Positions 45,061-57,741 of a stretch of 64,000 bases of DNA are shown here, in pieces. Below the pieces are notes generated by a model, which ran no database searches, had not been told where the DNA came from, and worked only from the letters and a program-made list of their open reading frames with translations. Location of the stretch: assembly GCA_027563935.2 (NCBI GenBank), contig CM050448.1, positions 63,291,843 to 63,355,842 on the forward strand. Direction: 5' to 3'. Source of the stretch: Costus lasius (lineage: Eukaryota; Streptophyta; Magnoliopsida; Zingiberales; Costaceae). Made by a program: the position numbers and the translations under genes. The stretch's first letter is position 1. Each line of letters begins with the position of its first letter.

Positions 45061-46472
45061 TGATGGAGGCGGGGATCATCCACAAACACGGTGCATGCAA
45101 ACAACGCTTTGAGAAGATAGTTTTTGTATTTTGTAAGATAAAAAAAAACCGGATTACTTCTAACAAAATTGAAAACAATTTTTTTTGTATTTTATAAGTA
45201 GAGAAAACCCGGAACTAAGTTACTTTGAAACTACAAATTGAAATGACACTTAATCTATGAATTGAAATTACTAGAAGGAATACTCACAGTGCGATCCTTG
45301 AGAATAGAAGGATCGTGACATCCCGGTCTTCAACGGTCCTACTCTAATGGAAGGAGTTGCATCATTACAAACAAACACAGACATGCGAGATCCTCACATT
45401 CCACGGATTCATATTACAGATCAGAAACTAAGGGGGAGGTTAAGCCTCACAAATTCCCATAACAATTAACTAAGGAGGAGAGGGGGAAAAGAAGAGGGGA
45501 AACACTTGCACCAAGAGGTTCTTCCAAACCTTGCACCAACCTTCAAAGAACACAACTCAAATTAGTGTAGGAAAGAGTTCAAAGCACAAACGAGAGGAAG
45601 GGTGAAAGAACTTAGCCGTTGGTTGCCTTCAAAGGAGAAGTTCTTCATGTAACCGAGAGTTGGATGAATCCAAGAGGTCACTTCTTGTTCTTTGACGTGG
45701 GCAAGAGGTTGAACTTTCCTCAGATGTGCGCAAGAGGTGTTGAAGAGACCTTCAAGGGTTCGGTTGTAGGTGGAATAGAGAAGGAGGAGAAGAGGGGAAG
45801 GGAAAGGGCTCGGCCCTTTAGAAGAGGGGGAGATAGAATTTCTTTGGCGACACAAGCACCATTGCAAACTCAAGCCTTTTCATCTAGGCAACTAATTCGA
45901 CAATAAGAAGAGGGGTTACAACTTATAGGCTCAATCAAGCCATGGGTAAAGGTGACATTCCACCCTAGGCACAATTGCAAAGATATGGAAGCAATTAATG
46001 CTCAATTAAAACATTTCCTTTAGCAATTTGAATTTTGAATTTCTTTCTTTGATGGAGCTTTCTTCTGGCTGAATCCTCTTGGGCTCTTTCCTTTTGTTGG
46101 CTTGATTCAAACATTGAGGGGATTCCTTTGTAGATGAGTATTCGGTGGCCTCCTTCCAAACAAGGTGTGAACACATTTGTTGGCTTTAATTCTCTCCCTG
46201 ATTTGTGGATCTTGATAGAGGCGCATTGAAGGCTTGGCACAAATGGCAAGAGGTGGGCTGGTTCTTCCTTGCATTCGAATTCTTCTCCAAAGGTGGCGCC
46301 TTGGGCTGATTTGGAAGGTGGAGCTTCATTCAATGTAAGCTCCTTCAACTTGAAGTCTCTAGTTAAGGTGTTGAAGTGCTTCTTTCCATAATTGGAGCTC
46401 CACTTGAGTAGCTTAGCTTGAGCTTCTTTAGCTTCCCCTTGAGCTGGGCTTTAACCTGCCCAATTATTGACA
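45061..46472 (-). repeat. 5' LTR of the - strand gypsy element
   Basis: The inner end is fixed by the primer site. In + view it begins TGATGGAGGCGG, so the minus strand ends CA. The outer end is placed at 46472, where the minus strand would start TGTCAATAATTGG. Only one LTR copy is in the window, so the outer limit is a judgement. No gene inside. Confidence 0.55.
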
Positions 46473-47194
46473 CAAAAACCAGTAGACTATTCTAGAAGGC
46501 AATGCCTGATCTAATAAGGAAACTACAAGGTGTTCTAGAGCTTATTCTTACCAAAGCAAATTGAAAATAAGGAAAGTGCAAATAAGGAAAGAAGGGTGAC
46601 CTAGGAGGAAAAGCCATATCTGATGGGCTTCCTCCTGGTCCTGCCAGACCTTCTAGGGGCAGGGTTGGCCTCTCCATTAAAAAGTAGTTTTACTTTTAAA
46701 TCAAATTATTCAAACAACATATCTCCCCAAAATCTCACTTATCAACCAATGAAAAATTTCAAAAGTAGATATGTATAAGAGAAATAAATCTGACATGATA
46801 GATATTGTTCTAATCTAAATTTTGAATTTACCCATCAACATCAAATATCAATCAAGTCATATTCAATAATCTCAAAAGTTGATCAAAGCCATAAATCATT
46901 CATATCAAGAATATATTCATCATCATCAAAATATTATCATGTAAATACAACCATATTGAAGAAAAAATCATAAAAGTATCATCAAGTATTATACAACCAC
47001 ATCGAAGAGAATATTATCAATCATCATTATACAACCCCATCGAAAATAGAAAGATAAGCATGAAAAACAGAGTAGTAGTGACGGCGGACACAATGGCTTA
47101 GAAGAAGCATCTTTCCCTTCAACACATGAAATATCAATAATATACAGAAAATGAAAGACAAAAGATAAAAGGGAGAAGAGATACTCACAAGACT
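46473..47194. other. AT-rich region between gypsy LTR and Athila env-like gene
   Basis: 46680-47190 is AT-rich and corresponds in position to the 3' untranslated part of the second Athila element. 46473-46679 is of unknown origin. I see no gene, RNA or recognisable LTR here. Confidence 0.4.
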
Positions 47195-48057
47195 CTACCA
47201 ATCTTCACCGCCATCTGATCCTAGCTCTTCAGTGCTCTGAGCTGCGGTGTCCATAGGATTAGTAGGTGGTGCTCTCTGGTGACCTCCGTGCTCTCCACTC
47301 CTCCTGGGGTCCTGAAAATCGAAACGCTCATATAGAAAGTTACCCATCTCCTCCATGTAGGTACTCAAGCTCTCTATGTCCTGATGCATGTGGTGCATCG
47401 AGTCTTGTATCTGGCTCATGGAGCCTCGCATGTCACTCACTGTGCTCATCATTCTCTCCATCCTCTACTCCTGGCGGTACAACTAAGTGGAGAGATATCT
47501 GAATCCTGGATCGAAGGCATTGGAGAATCCTCTACTAGAATTCTGGTGGGTGGAAGAATCTGCAGCTCCAGATGGTTGTTCCATGCCCATCCCAAAAGGA
47601 TCATCACTACCACCCCAGGTGGGTGGTGGTGGTATGGTACTAAGAGGGGGCGGCATAGCAACATCTGCATCTTCAGGAACCAACATCCAATTTGCTTGGT
47701 TCCTCACTGTGGTCTTTTCTGTGCATGGTAGTGGCAACTTCTGTCCTCCTCCAAGAATCAACGAAAAACATTCCCCATCTCTCACTATCATTTTCATGGC
47801 TATACAGGACTCCATGTCTAGTCTTGGGCTTCCTCATGCAACTTCCACCCCATAGGGCTCAACCCTCAAGTAAAGTGCTATAGGTGTAATGAAACCACCT
47901 ATCACAATAGCACCTTTCTTTGCCCTAGAGACTTTCTCTATGTGTTTCATAAAAAAGAAGGCAACATCCAAAGGGTATCCAAATAGCATGCTCCATAAGA
48001 AGGACAACTTAGTTTGCCTTACCATTCCATCGCTGTCACCTCTCCCAAAGATAGTGT
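47195..48057 (-). pseudogene. Second Athila env-like gene, C-terminal part
   Basis: Continues the gene from 57191 across the copia D insertion: the phase reads VLAHT and then IFGRGDSDG, as in the first copy (VLAHAIFGRREGDG). Blocks: AKKGAIVIGGFITPIAL, a stop near 47832, ESCIAMKMIVRDGE, a proline-rich stretch, a stop near 47480, then a predicted coiled coil (ISQIQDSMHHMHQDIESL-like, 47461-47300). All three pieces are in one phase. Similar length and block order to 14875-13394 but clearly diverged, so it derives from a different Athila family. Confidence 0.78.
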
Positions 48058-49765
48058 TGTTGGGGTATGCCCTTAAGGCTAATGTTTGAGGCCTAAGGAT
48101 TGTATCAGTATCATGTAATAAACTCTTATGTTTATAAAGGCATGGTTATTATTCAGTTTGTTATATTATCTGCTGCAATAGATATACTTCTGAATAATGT
48201 CTCAATGCTGTTCAGCTAGGCTGACATGCTATATGTCCTTAGTCGATGTATCTTGGTGAACATGAGACAGCCTTGATATGGTTAAGACTAATATGTGTTC
48301 TAATCTTATAGGATGCTTCGAGCATGGAATAAGATATAGACTCATGGGTACATTGGATGTACTGGACAGACCCTACTAGGATATTCAATTGCTTGTCACA
48401 ATGTGAATATTCCTTGATTGTATCAAGTGGCACATTTCCTCTGACTTGAGATTACTTGTGTTTCTAAATGATGATTGTCATTGTTTTGAGGTAGTTCAAT
48501 ATCATTTGAAACATAATGATTATAGACTATCTTGGATGGTGAGCTTGAGTCAGGTTAGGGCACTAGTGATAGATAAAGGATTGCCGTCTCCTTGTTTAAG
48601 GAGTGTGATGTTCTAAAGGGGCCCCCTGGATGAGATGATTGAGAAAGTGTATGGCCATACCCAGATGACTGTGTTCATCTGATCTAATCATGCTCATCGT
48701 ATTGGAGTTACAGGCTTGACATGCTTATCCAATAAGAACATCCAGTGGCAAAGGAAACATGCATGCCTTGTGAGTTGATTCACACTTGTGCTATGGTTTG
48801 GGTGTAGTCTTGGAAGACTCTTTCCTTTATATCGGGAGACAGTGATGTGTTGCTAGATACCCCTCACTGATCGTGATAACGTGAGTTATCGTTACCGACA
48901 TTTAAAGGAAACCCTTAGGGTCGCACAATTTGATGATATGGCTTACTTAAGTCAGATCGTGTGGACTGAATTGTTTTGGTTTAGTTTAAAGGGATTTAAT
49001 CTCTGATTGTAAGTGAGATCTGGTCTGATCATGTTTGATTGATTAGGGCTTAAGATCGGTAAGCTTCGATTGAGAGAATAGATGCTAGATCGGTGAGATC
49101 AGGAGCATCAAGAGATGAACGGTTAGATCTGGAGCCTTAGGGTTTAATTAAGATCTAGACTGGATCGCTTGGCTTGGTTGGTTCTTGAACCGAACCAAAT
49201 TGAACCGGCTCATATATGAGCGCATGGTTCAAAGGGAGATGAGGTGGCGACTTGTTCACATGGCGTGAACGTTTGAGCGAGTGGTGGTTTCTATTTTTAG
49301 AAACCATGATCTCCACTTGGAGATCTCTCACGTTCGAATAGGATTGATTCTATTCTCGCCTCTCCACCCATTATTCCTCTCGGCACTTTTCGTGTGTGGC
49401 GACGCTTGGAGCTTTGAGGAGGATTCGGCCAAGAAAGGAAAATCGTCTCCATCCCTTCCATACGTTCAAGACTTCTTGGAACCTTGCTAGCACAAGGAGC
49501 ACCAAGAAAGTAGGCGCACTCTCATCTTGTGTGCGCATTCTCTGGAGGAGACCCCTGTCGATCTCTGCTTCCTAGACGCCATCCAACACATGGCTTCGGT
49601 ATGATCTTCATTCGATCTTCATGCTTCTTAAAAGTTGATCATATGAATGTATAGCTTCCGATCTTGTTGAAACCCTACTTCCGCTGCTAAAACATAAGAA
49701 TAAGGTTGCTTGCGCCACCTTAGGGTTTCGCCCCCCCCCCCCCCCCCCTTGAAGGGGAACCAACA
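48058..49765 (+). repeat. 5' LTR of copia D
   Basis: 1708 bp, TGTTGGGG to CCAACA. The GATAAC/GTTATC hairpin with loop GTGA is at 48875-48890. A palindrome GGTTTCTA/TAGAAACC lies near 49285. The candidate start and donor ATGGCTTCG|GTATGA is at 49590-49604. A run of 18 C lies near the end. Confidence 0.96.
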
Positions 49766-51565
49766 ATTGGTATCAGAGCCGGTTCTATGCATTGTTATTA
49801 TGATTGCTTTAGCCTTGTGTGATCCATTACTTAAGCATATCTCTAGATCTACGGTTACATGCGAAATCTCTAGTATGTGTTAGTTGACGAAAATGCATAT
49901 TTTCTTTTTGCGCATGTATGTTGGCGCATGATGTAGTTTTGCTCAAAATATATCACTTGCGCGACCTCACTAGATCTCAGAGGCACCTGCTGTAAACCCT
50001 TAGACGGGTTATTAGGGTTGAAGTCATCCCCTAGGTTAGATCCAGACAGTCTGGTCAGACCATCTGACAGCCTTGATGGGTTGACCAGATAGCACCTGTG
50101 CGCAAGCACTTGGTGGCTATAGGTCGACTGCAGACAGGCGTGTAGCGATGTCTGGTTGAGACGACTAGTGAACACACATGAGTTAGGCCCGGGGTCACAC
50201 CCGCTTGCCAGAACTCATGAGGGTTGTTCAGCCCTGGCGCATGCATGGTTGACCATTTGGTCGACTCAAGTCAGTTAGGACTTGGTGCATGTAAGGGCAG
50301 TGGATCTGACTAGGTCTGATGAGTGGATCCCTAGTAATGGACTGTTGTAAGGTAGTAGGGCACATAAGGAAAATTAAAATTGATGCCAATGGGGTTTTTC
50401 GAAATTTTATTTTCCTATGTTGGATCACATGTTTGATTGTTGCATATGCCTGTTTATTTATTCTTATGTGGGCTGCCCATGTTAAATGTGTGCTGTGCTG
50501 GGGCCTGCGTGCCTATATTAAATTTGTAAATTAATTATTGTGATCTGCGTATCACATTGTATTTAATTTATAAAGTGTAATTGACCTGCGTGTCAATCTT
50601 GTCTAGATAGATTAATTTGTAAGTTAATCAGACAAAAGCACAGAGCACACTTGGCAGAGGCACATGCTGCAGTGGCTTGACCAGGTGGGAGGTCCAGGGT
50701 TCGACTCTGGGACCAGGCGCATTTTCCCTAGTGGGCGCACCTCAGCTGCAAATGGCGCTTGGGCCCTGGGCTGGGCCAGATGAGTAGCTAAAGTCCTATG
50801 AAGAAAAGCAAGTGAAGACTTAAGTATCTTAAGGTCTTACTTAGGCTATGGGCTTTTACCACATAAGATCCATGCTTTCTTTTATTGTTTAAATAAGTAG
50901 AACAGCATGATTTATTTATCTTCTGCTATCACCATAGGTATTGCATGATAGTGAAGAAGATAAAAGACCGTTAAAATCCAACGCTAAAATATCAAGCTCG
51001 TAAGCCTTCTGACGCGAAACCTGACTGTTCTGATTATCGTTGGAGCCGTGTTGTACCCACTCAGTGGGCACGTCCATCTATCTTCAGACGGTGCGGGATT
51101 ACACCTGCGTGTTACAGAGAAGGGATTTATCGCTTCTCGTTGCTCAGCATAGCACGTGGTGGTCCAGGGAGTAGGTCGGGTCAGCTTGACCATGTAGCCT
51201 ACATATGTGGCGCATATGGTAGCACATGGAGGCAGCCATCTGTGGGGTCAGAGATTGTGTTGTACCAACTCAGTTGGCACAGTCTGCTGGATTGCCCAGA
51301 TGAAGGGGAATCGCACGGGTTGGCGATTGGCTAGGGCAGCCTACCAGAGATTAGTGCTTGTACTCTCTGTGCATCTTATCTCGCCTGAGCGGGACGCGGA
51401 GACCAAGTATGAAATCTTGATCCCATCTCACTAAAAGAGTTCTACTCTTTCGGGCTATTTTGCTGGATTTTTCAGCCAGATAAAATAGTGAGAAAAAGAA
51501 TCTTTCTTATGTCCTGATTGATTCTTAACATTGATACTGACCTTGTTGTTCTTGCATTGTTGTAG
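49599..51565 (+). other. Predicted leader intron of copia D
   Basis: Donor TCG|GTATGATC in the LTR; acceptor TTGTTGTAG ending at 51565. Between the palindrome near 49285 and the candidate ATG at 49590 there is only one other ATG, close to the palindrome. Confidence 0.6.
49768..49779 (+). other. Primer binding site of copia D
   Basis: TGGTATCAGAGC, two bases after the 5' LTR; initiator tRNA-Met primer. Confidence 0.96.
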
Positions 51566-51586
51566 ATACCTGCAGCAACGAACACC
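49780..51586 (+). other. Structured leader of copia D
   Basis: Same hairpin series as in C, with HP1 of the TGGA/TCCA type, HP2 with a G-T pair and the T-arm-like hairpin at 50694-50710. No conserved frame. Confidence 0.78.
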
Positions 51587-54500
51587 ATGAGCTTCAATGT
51601 GCGATCCCTACTGGAAAGGGAGAAGTTTGCTGGGCCGAACTTCTCAGACTGGTACGGACACCTTAAGATCGTTCTTAAGGCAGAGAGGAAACTGTATGTC
51701 CTCGAGACGGCGATACCGCCTCAGCCCGCCCCGAACGCCGCAAGGGCGGTTCGGGAAGCCTATGAAAGCACGTCAATGATAGCATTGATGTCGCTTGCCT
51801 GATGCTAGCGTCTATGACGCCACCGCTGCAGCGTCAGCATGAGGATATGTCTGCTATAGACATGATAGCGAACCTCAAGATGCTGTATGCTGCACAGGCG
51901 AGGACAGAACGCTATAATCTGACAAAGCTTTTCTTTCAGAGCAAACTGGCTGAAGGGAGCCCAGTGGGAGCTCATGTGCTCAAGATGATTGGGCACAAGG
52001 AAGCTCTAGAGAAACTGGGGCATACCATCAATCAGGAGCTTGCTGTAGACATTATTCTGCAGTCTCTCCCGCCCTCATTCGACGCGTTCATCATTAACTT
52101 TAATATGAACAAAATCGATTGTACTCCGGCAGAGCTGCTAAATATGCTCTTGACTACTGAGGAAACTCTGAAGGGAAAGCCTTCGACCTCTGTCTTAATG
52201 GTTCCTTCTAGGAACAAGAAGAAGGGGAAGAAGGGCAAGACCCCTGTCAAGAGTTACAGCAAGGCTCTGAAGCAAAAGGTGAAGCGGTCCAAGGAATACA
52301 GATGTTTCCACTGTGGCCAGCTGGGTCACTGGAAAAAGGACTGTAAAGCGCTCCAAGGAGATAAGAGGGGAAGCTTCGCTTCTGGCTCAGGTATTTTTGT
52401 GACTGAGGTCATGTTTTCTTCTTCTATATCATGGGTGTTGGACACTGCATGTGGAGTTCACATTTGTTCAAATGTGTAGGAACTCAAGAGAAGAAGGCAG
52501 GTGGGACAGCATGAGGTGGACCTACGCGTTGGAAACGGGGCACGGGTTGCTGCTGTTGCTGTAGGAGACTATTTCATTTCTTTACCATCTAGACTTGTAT
52601 TGGAACTAGGCAATTGTTACTTTGTTCCCAGTATTACTAAAAATATTATCTCTATTCCTGCTCTTGTCAGGAAGGGATTTTCCTTTGAATGCAATATTTC
52701 AAAGTGTGTTTTATCTTTAGATAATATTGTTTATGCAACTGGTTCAATTAACAATGGGTTATTCATGTTGGACATGGAATGTTCTATACAAAATATTGAT
52801 ATTAAGAAAGCCAAGTATGCTGATGACAGCACCTTGCTATGGCATAGTCGTTTAGGCCATATTAACAAGAAACGCATTAAGCGGTTGCATGATCATGGAC
52901 TGCTGGGATCATTCTCCTATGAGGAGATTGATACATGCAAGGCTTGTTTAATGGGTAAAATGACGAAGTCACCTTTTCCTCACAAAGGTCAAAGGGCTTC
53001 AGGTTTACTTGACCTTATACACAGTGATGTGTGTGGGCCATTTAGTAAACATGCCAGAGGTGGCTATCAGTACTTCATTACCTTTACTGATGATTTCAGT
53101 AGATACGGGTATGTCTATTTAATGAGACATAAAAGTGAATCTTTTGACAAGTTCAAAGAGTTCAAAAATGAAGTACAGAATCAGCTAGGCCGAAATATCA
53201 AGGCACTTCGTTCTGATCGAGGTGGAGAATACCTAAGTCATGCGTTTACTGACTATCTGAAGGAGTGTGGGATTATCTCACAGCTCACTCCGCCAGGAAC
53301 ACCCCAATGGAATGGTGTGTCCGAGAGGAGAAATAGAACGTTACTTGATATGGTTCGTTCTATGATGAGTCAGGCTACTCTTCCATACTCCTTTTGGGGA
53401 TTTGCACTGGAGACAGCTGCAAAGGTACTAAACCGAGTGCCATCCAAGGCAGTTTCTAAGACTCCATATGAGTTATGGTATGGGAAACAGCCAAGCTTGA
53501 CATTTATCAGGATCTGGGGCTGCGAAGCTTATGTCAAAAAGCTCGCCTCTGGGAAACTAGAGAGCAGATCTGACAAATGTATCTTTGTCGGTTACCCTAA
53601 GGAAACTAAGGGTTATTATTTCTTCGATCCCAAAGAGAACAAAGTGTTTGTTGCTCGGATGGCCATATTTCTTGAGAAGGAGTTTCTTCTGCAAGAGGCC
53701 AGTGGGAGAGAAATAAAGTTGGATGAGAATCCAGAAGAAGGACAAAGTGCTCAAGCACAGTTGGATGAGCCTGAGCCGGTGGATCAGGTTATTGAACAAT
53801 CTGAGGCTCAGATATCACGGGAACCGCGAAGATCGGGAAGGATCCGTCGACAGCCTGAGCGCTATGACGGAGTCTACATCATTGATCATGATGAACCCCT
53901 CACTTATGCGGATGCGGTCAGTGGACCGGAGTCAGCAAGATGGCTTGAAGCTATGCTAGCCGAGATGGACTCCATGTCAGATAACCAAGTCTGGGATTTG
54001 GTTGATCCGCCTCCGGGAGTTATCCCTATAGGCTGTAAATGGATCTTCAAGAAGAAGATTGACATGGATGGTAACGTGGTTACATATAAAGGCAGGCTAG
54101 TTGCGAAAGGTTTCAAACAAATCTACGGGATAGATTATGATGAAACTTTCTCACCTGTAGCCATGTTTAAGTCTATTCGGATTCTTTTCGCGATAGCTGC
54201 ATATTATGATTATGAGATTTGGCAAATGGATGTGAAGACAGCTTTCCTGAATGGAAATCTGGATGAGGATGTGTACATGACACAACCTGAGGGTTTCACT
54301 AATCCATCAGATCGTCATAAAATATGCAAGTTAAAGAAGTCCATTTATGGACTTAAACAAGCATCAAGAAGCTGGAATATTCGTTTTGATGAATCAGTCA
54401 CTGAATTTGGTTTCATCAAGAACGAAGATGACCCGTGTGTATATAAGAGGTTTAGTGGGAGCGTAATTACTTTCCTAGTCCTCTATGTCGATGATATCTT

Positions 54501-55467
54501 GATCATTGGAAATGACATTCCTGAAATGCATGCGGCTAAGGCATGGTTAAGGAAATGTTTCCAGATGAAAGATCTAGGAGAAGCAGCCTATGTGTTAGGT
54601 GTGAAGATCTACAGGGATAGATCTAAGAGACTTCTCGGGTTGTGCCAGAGTACTTACATCGATAAAGTCCTGGAGAGATTTCATTTAGAAAATTCTAAAA
54701 GAGGATATCTTCCAGTCAGACATGGTCTGAATCTTTCGAAGAGTCAGTGTCCACAAACACAGACTAAGAAAGATGAAATGGACAATACGCCTTATGCTTC
54801 GGCTATTGGGTCCATTATGTATGCGATGTTATGTACTCGCCCAGACGTCGCTTACGGGTTAAGCGTGACCAGTCGGTTCCAAAGTAATCCAGGTCAGGCG
54901 CACTGGATTGCAGTCAAGAACATCTTAAAATATCTGCGGAGGACCAAAGATATGTTCTTGATATATGGTGGTCAGGAAGAACTCAGTATTGAAGGATATA
55001 CTGACGCTTCGTTCCAGTCTGACCAGGATGATTTCCGATCGCAATCAGGCTATGTTTTTAGCTTGAATGGAGGAGCAGTGGTGTGGAAGAGTTTCAAACA
55101 GTCAACTGTTGCTGATTCCACAACAGAAGCCGAGTATGTTGCAGCCTCGGAAGCATCCAAGGAGGTAGTGTGGATTCGTAAGTTCGTGAGAGAACTTGGT
55201 GTTGTTCCTTCGAGTGCAGATCCTTTGGTTATCTTCTGTGATAACACTGGAGCAATCGCACAGGCAAAGGAACCACGGTCGCACCAGAAGTCCAAGCACA
55301 TACAGAGACGGTTTCACTTGATCAGGGAGATCATAGATCGTGGCGAGATCAAAATCTGCAAGGTTCATACAGATGACAATCTGGCAGACCCGCTTACCAA
55401 GCCTCTGGCGCAGCAGAAGCATGAGAAGCACTGTAATAATATGGGTTTGAGATTTCTCAACCATTAG
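51587..55467 (+). pseudogene. gag-pol: Gag-Pol of copia D, frameshift and nonsense codon
   Basis: Gag starts normally at 51587. It loses one A in the run at 51764-51767 (GAAAGCACG where the others have GAAAAGCACG), so the frame closes at 51802. The downstream frame is open from about 51770, with a TAG at 52477-52479 in the protease region (Gln in the other copies), and then runs to 55467. The zinc knuckle CFHCGQLGHWKKDC is intact. Integrase D,D-35-E, YVDD reverse transcriptase and RNase H motifs are present. Without the two lesions it would have about 1294 codons. Confidence 0.94.
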
Positions 55468-55487
55468 ATTAAGTGCAAGTGGGAGAT

Positions 55488-57190
55488 TGTTGGGGTATGC
55501 CCTTAAGGCTAATGTTTGAGGCCTAAGGATTGTATCAGTATCATGTAATAAACTCTTATGTTTATAAAGGCATGGTTATTATTCAGTTTGTTATATTATC
55601 TGCTGCAATAGATATACTTCTGAATAATGTCTCAATGCTGTTCAGCTAGGCTGACATGCTATATGTCCTTAGTCGATGTATCTTGGTGAACATGAGACAG
55701 CCTTGATATGGTTAAGACTAATATGTGTTCTAATCTTATAGGATGCTTCGAGCATGGAATAAGATATAGACTCATGGGTACATTGGATGTACTGGACAGA
55801 CCCTACTAGGATATTCAATTGCTTGTCACAATGTGAATATTCCTTGATTGTATCAAGTGGCACATTTCCTCTGACTTGAGATTACTTGTGTTTCTAAATG
55901 ATGATTGTCATTGTTTTGAGGTAGTTCAATATCATTTGAAACATAATGATTATAGACTATCTTGGATGGTGAGCTTGAGTCAGGTTAGGGCACTAGTGAT
56001 AGATAAAGGATTGCCGTCTCCTTGTTTAAGGAGTGTGATGTTCTAAAGGGGCCCCCTGGATGAGATGATTGAGAAAGTGTATGGCCATACCCAGATGACT
56101 GTGTTCATCTGATCTAATCATGCTCATCGTATTGGAGTTACAGGCTTGACATGCTTATCCAATAAGAACATCCAGTGGCAAAGGAAACATGCATACCTTG
56201 TGAGTTGATTCACACTTGTGCTATGGTTTGGGTGTAGTCTTGGAAGACTCTTTCCTTTATATCGGGAGACAGTGATGTGTTGCTAGATACCCCTCACTGA
56301 TCGTGATAACGTGAGTTATCGTTACCGACATTTAAAGGAAACCCTTAGGGTCGCACAATTTGATGATATGGCTTACTTAAGTCAGATCGTGTGGACTGAA
56401 TTGTTTTGGTTCAGTTTAAAGGGATTTAATCTCTGATTGTAAGTGAGATCTGGTCTGATCATGTTTGATTGATTAGGGCTTAAGATCGGTAAGCTTCGAT
56501 TGAGAGAATAGATGCTAGATCGGTGAGATCAGGAGCATCAAGAGATGAACGGTTAGATCTGGAGCCTTAGGGTTTAATTAAGATCTAGACTGGATCGCTT
56601 GGCTTGGTTGGTTCTTGAACCGAACCAAATTGAACCGGCTCATATATGAGCGCATGGTTCAAAGGGAGATGAGGTGGTGACTTGTTCACTTGGCGTGAAC
56701 GTTTGAGCGAGTGGTGGTTTCTATTTTTAGAAACCATGATCTCCACTTGGAGATCTCTCACATTCGAATAGGATTGATTCTATTCTCACCTCTCCACCCA
56801 TTATTCCTCTCGGCACTTTTCGTGTGTGGCGACGCTTGGAGCTTTGAGGAGGATTCGGCCAAGAAAGGAAAATCGTCTCCATCCCTTCCATACGTTCAAG
56901 ACTTCTTGGAACCTTGCTAGCACAAGGAGCACCAAGAAAGTAGGCGCACTCTCATCTTGTGTGCGCATTCTCTGGAGGAGACCCCTGTCGATCTCTGCTT
57001 CCTAGACGCCATCCAACACATGGCTTCGGTATGATCTTCATTCGATCTTCATGCTTCTTAAAAGTTGATCATATGAATGTATAGCTTCCGATCTTCTTGA
57101 AACCCTACTTCCGCTGCTAAAACATAAGAATAAGGTTGCTTGCGCCACCTTAGGGTTTGGCCCCCCCCCCCCCTTGAAGGGGAACCAACA
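55488..57190 (+). repeat. 3' LTR of copia D
   Basis: 1703 bp, preceded by the polypurine tract. It ends CCAACA and is followed by AGTGT, after which the minus-strand env-like gene resumes. Confidence 0.96.
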
Positions 57191-57729
57191 AGTGTGGGCT
57201 AAAACTCTGTGGACATACTTGATACATGGATTTGAAATATTTGATGCCCTGGCAGTAAGTGCAGAAAAGTTGGTCTCTTGAGTGATCTGGTTCCAAAATA
57301 CATCTTCAGCATACCCCGGTGAAACAAGTGTGTGTCCTCCATTACCAAGCTGAAAGATAGTCCTGAAATCACTTAAAGATAGCTTCCACTCTTCATTGGC
57401 CATACAGAAGGTGATCTCACCATCCGCATGTCTAGTGGGCTAAGCTCCATATCAAAGCTGCTCAAAAATTCTAGAACAATCGGTAGATATGTCTGTGGTG
57501 TCATCTGGAAAAATCGTTGGGCTCTAATCTCATCAAATATCCACATAACATCCTCATATAACCCCAATGCTTCCAAGGTTCTCTTATCAGCATATTTTGT
57601 TGCTACCACTCTCCTTCCATCCAATTGGTTATACCTCACAGCTTGAATATCATTCCTAAACACTATACCATGTGGGTTGGGTGGAAAGGAAGGTTCAGCT
57701 GGTGCTTTTCCTTTTCTTTTGGAAACCAA
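57191..57729 (-). pseudogene. Second Athila env-like gene, N-terminal part
   Basis: Starts MVSKRKGKAPAEPSF at 57729 and reads GRRVVATKYADKRTL and LPIVLEFLSSFDMELSPLD. A frameshift near 57420 shifts it to the phase of MANEEWKLSLSDFRTIFQL and YVHRVLAHT. It is interrupted at 57195 by copia D and continued at 48057. Upstream pol is missing because copia E begins within about 15 bp of the start codon. Confidence 0.78.
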
Positions 57730-57741
57730 TCCCTCCCCATT

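Larger units (their letters stand above)
24655..46472 (-). mobile_element. Ty3/gypsy element, truncated, split by copia B
   Basis: Minus-strand element consisting of a 5' LTR (45061 to about 46472), primer site, gag (44874-43797), protease (25586 downwards) and the start of RT, cut off near 24655. Copia B with its AATTC duplication separates gag from protease. RT core, RNase H, integrase and 3' LTR are missing in this window. Confidence 0.8.
48058..57190 (+). mobile_element. Copia element D, complete structure
   Basis: Inserted in the second Athila env-like gene with duplication AGTGT at 48053-48057 and 57191-57195. LTRs are 1708 and 1703 bp; the five-base difference is exactly the C tract (18 against 13 C). 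About eight substitutions separate them (0.5%). Confidence 0.96.

Noticed and set aside
45562..46348. Frames of 103 and 117 codons on the - strand near the gypsy LTR
   Set aside because: Low-complexity LTR sequence without protein signatures.
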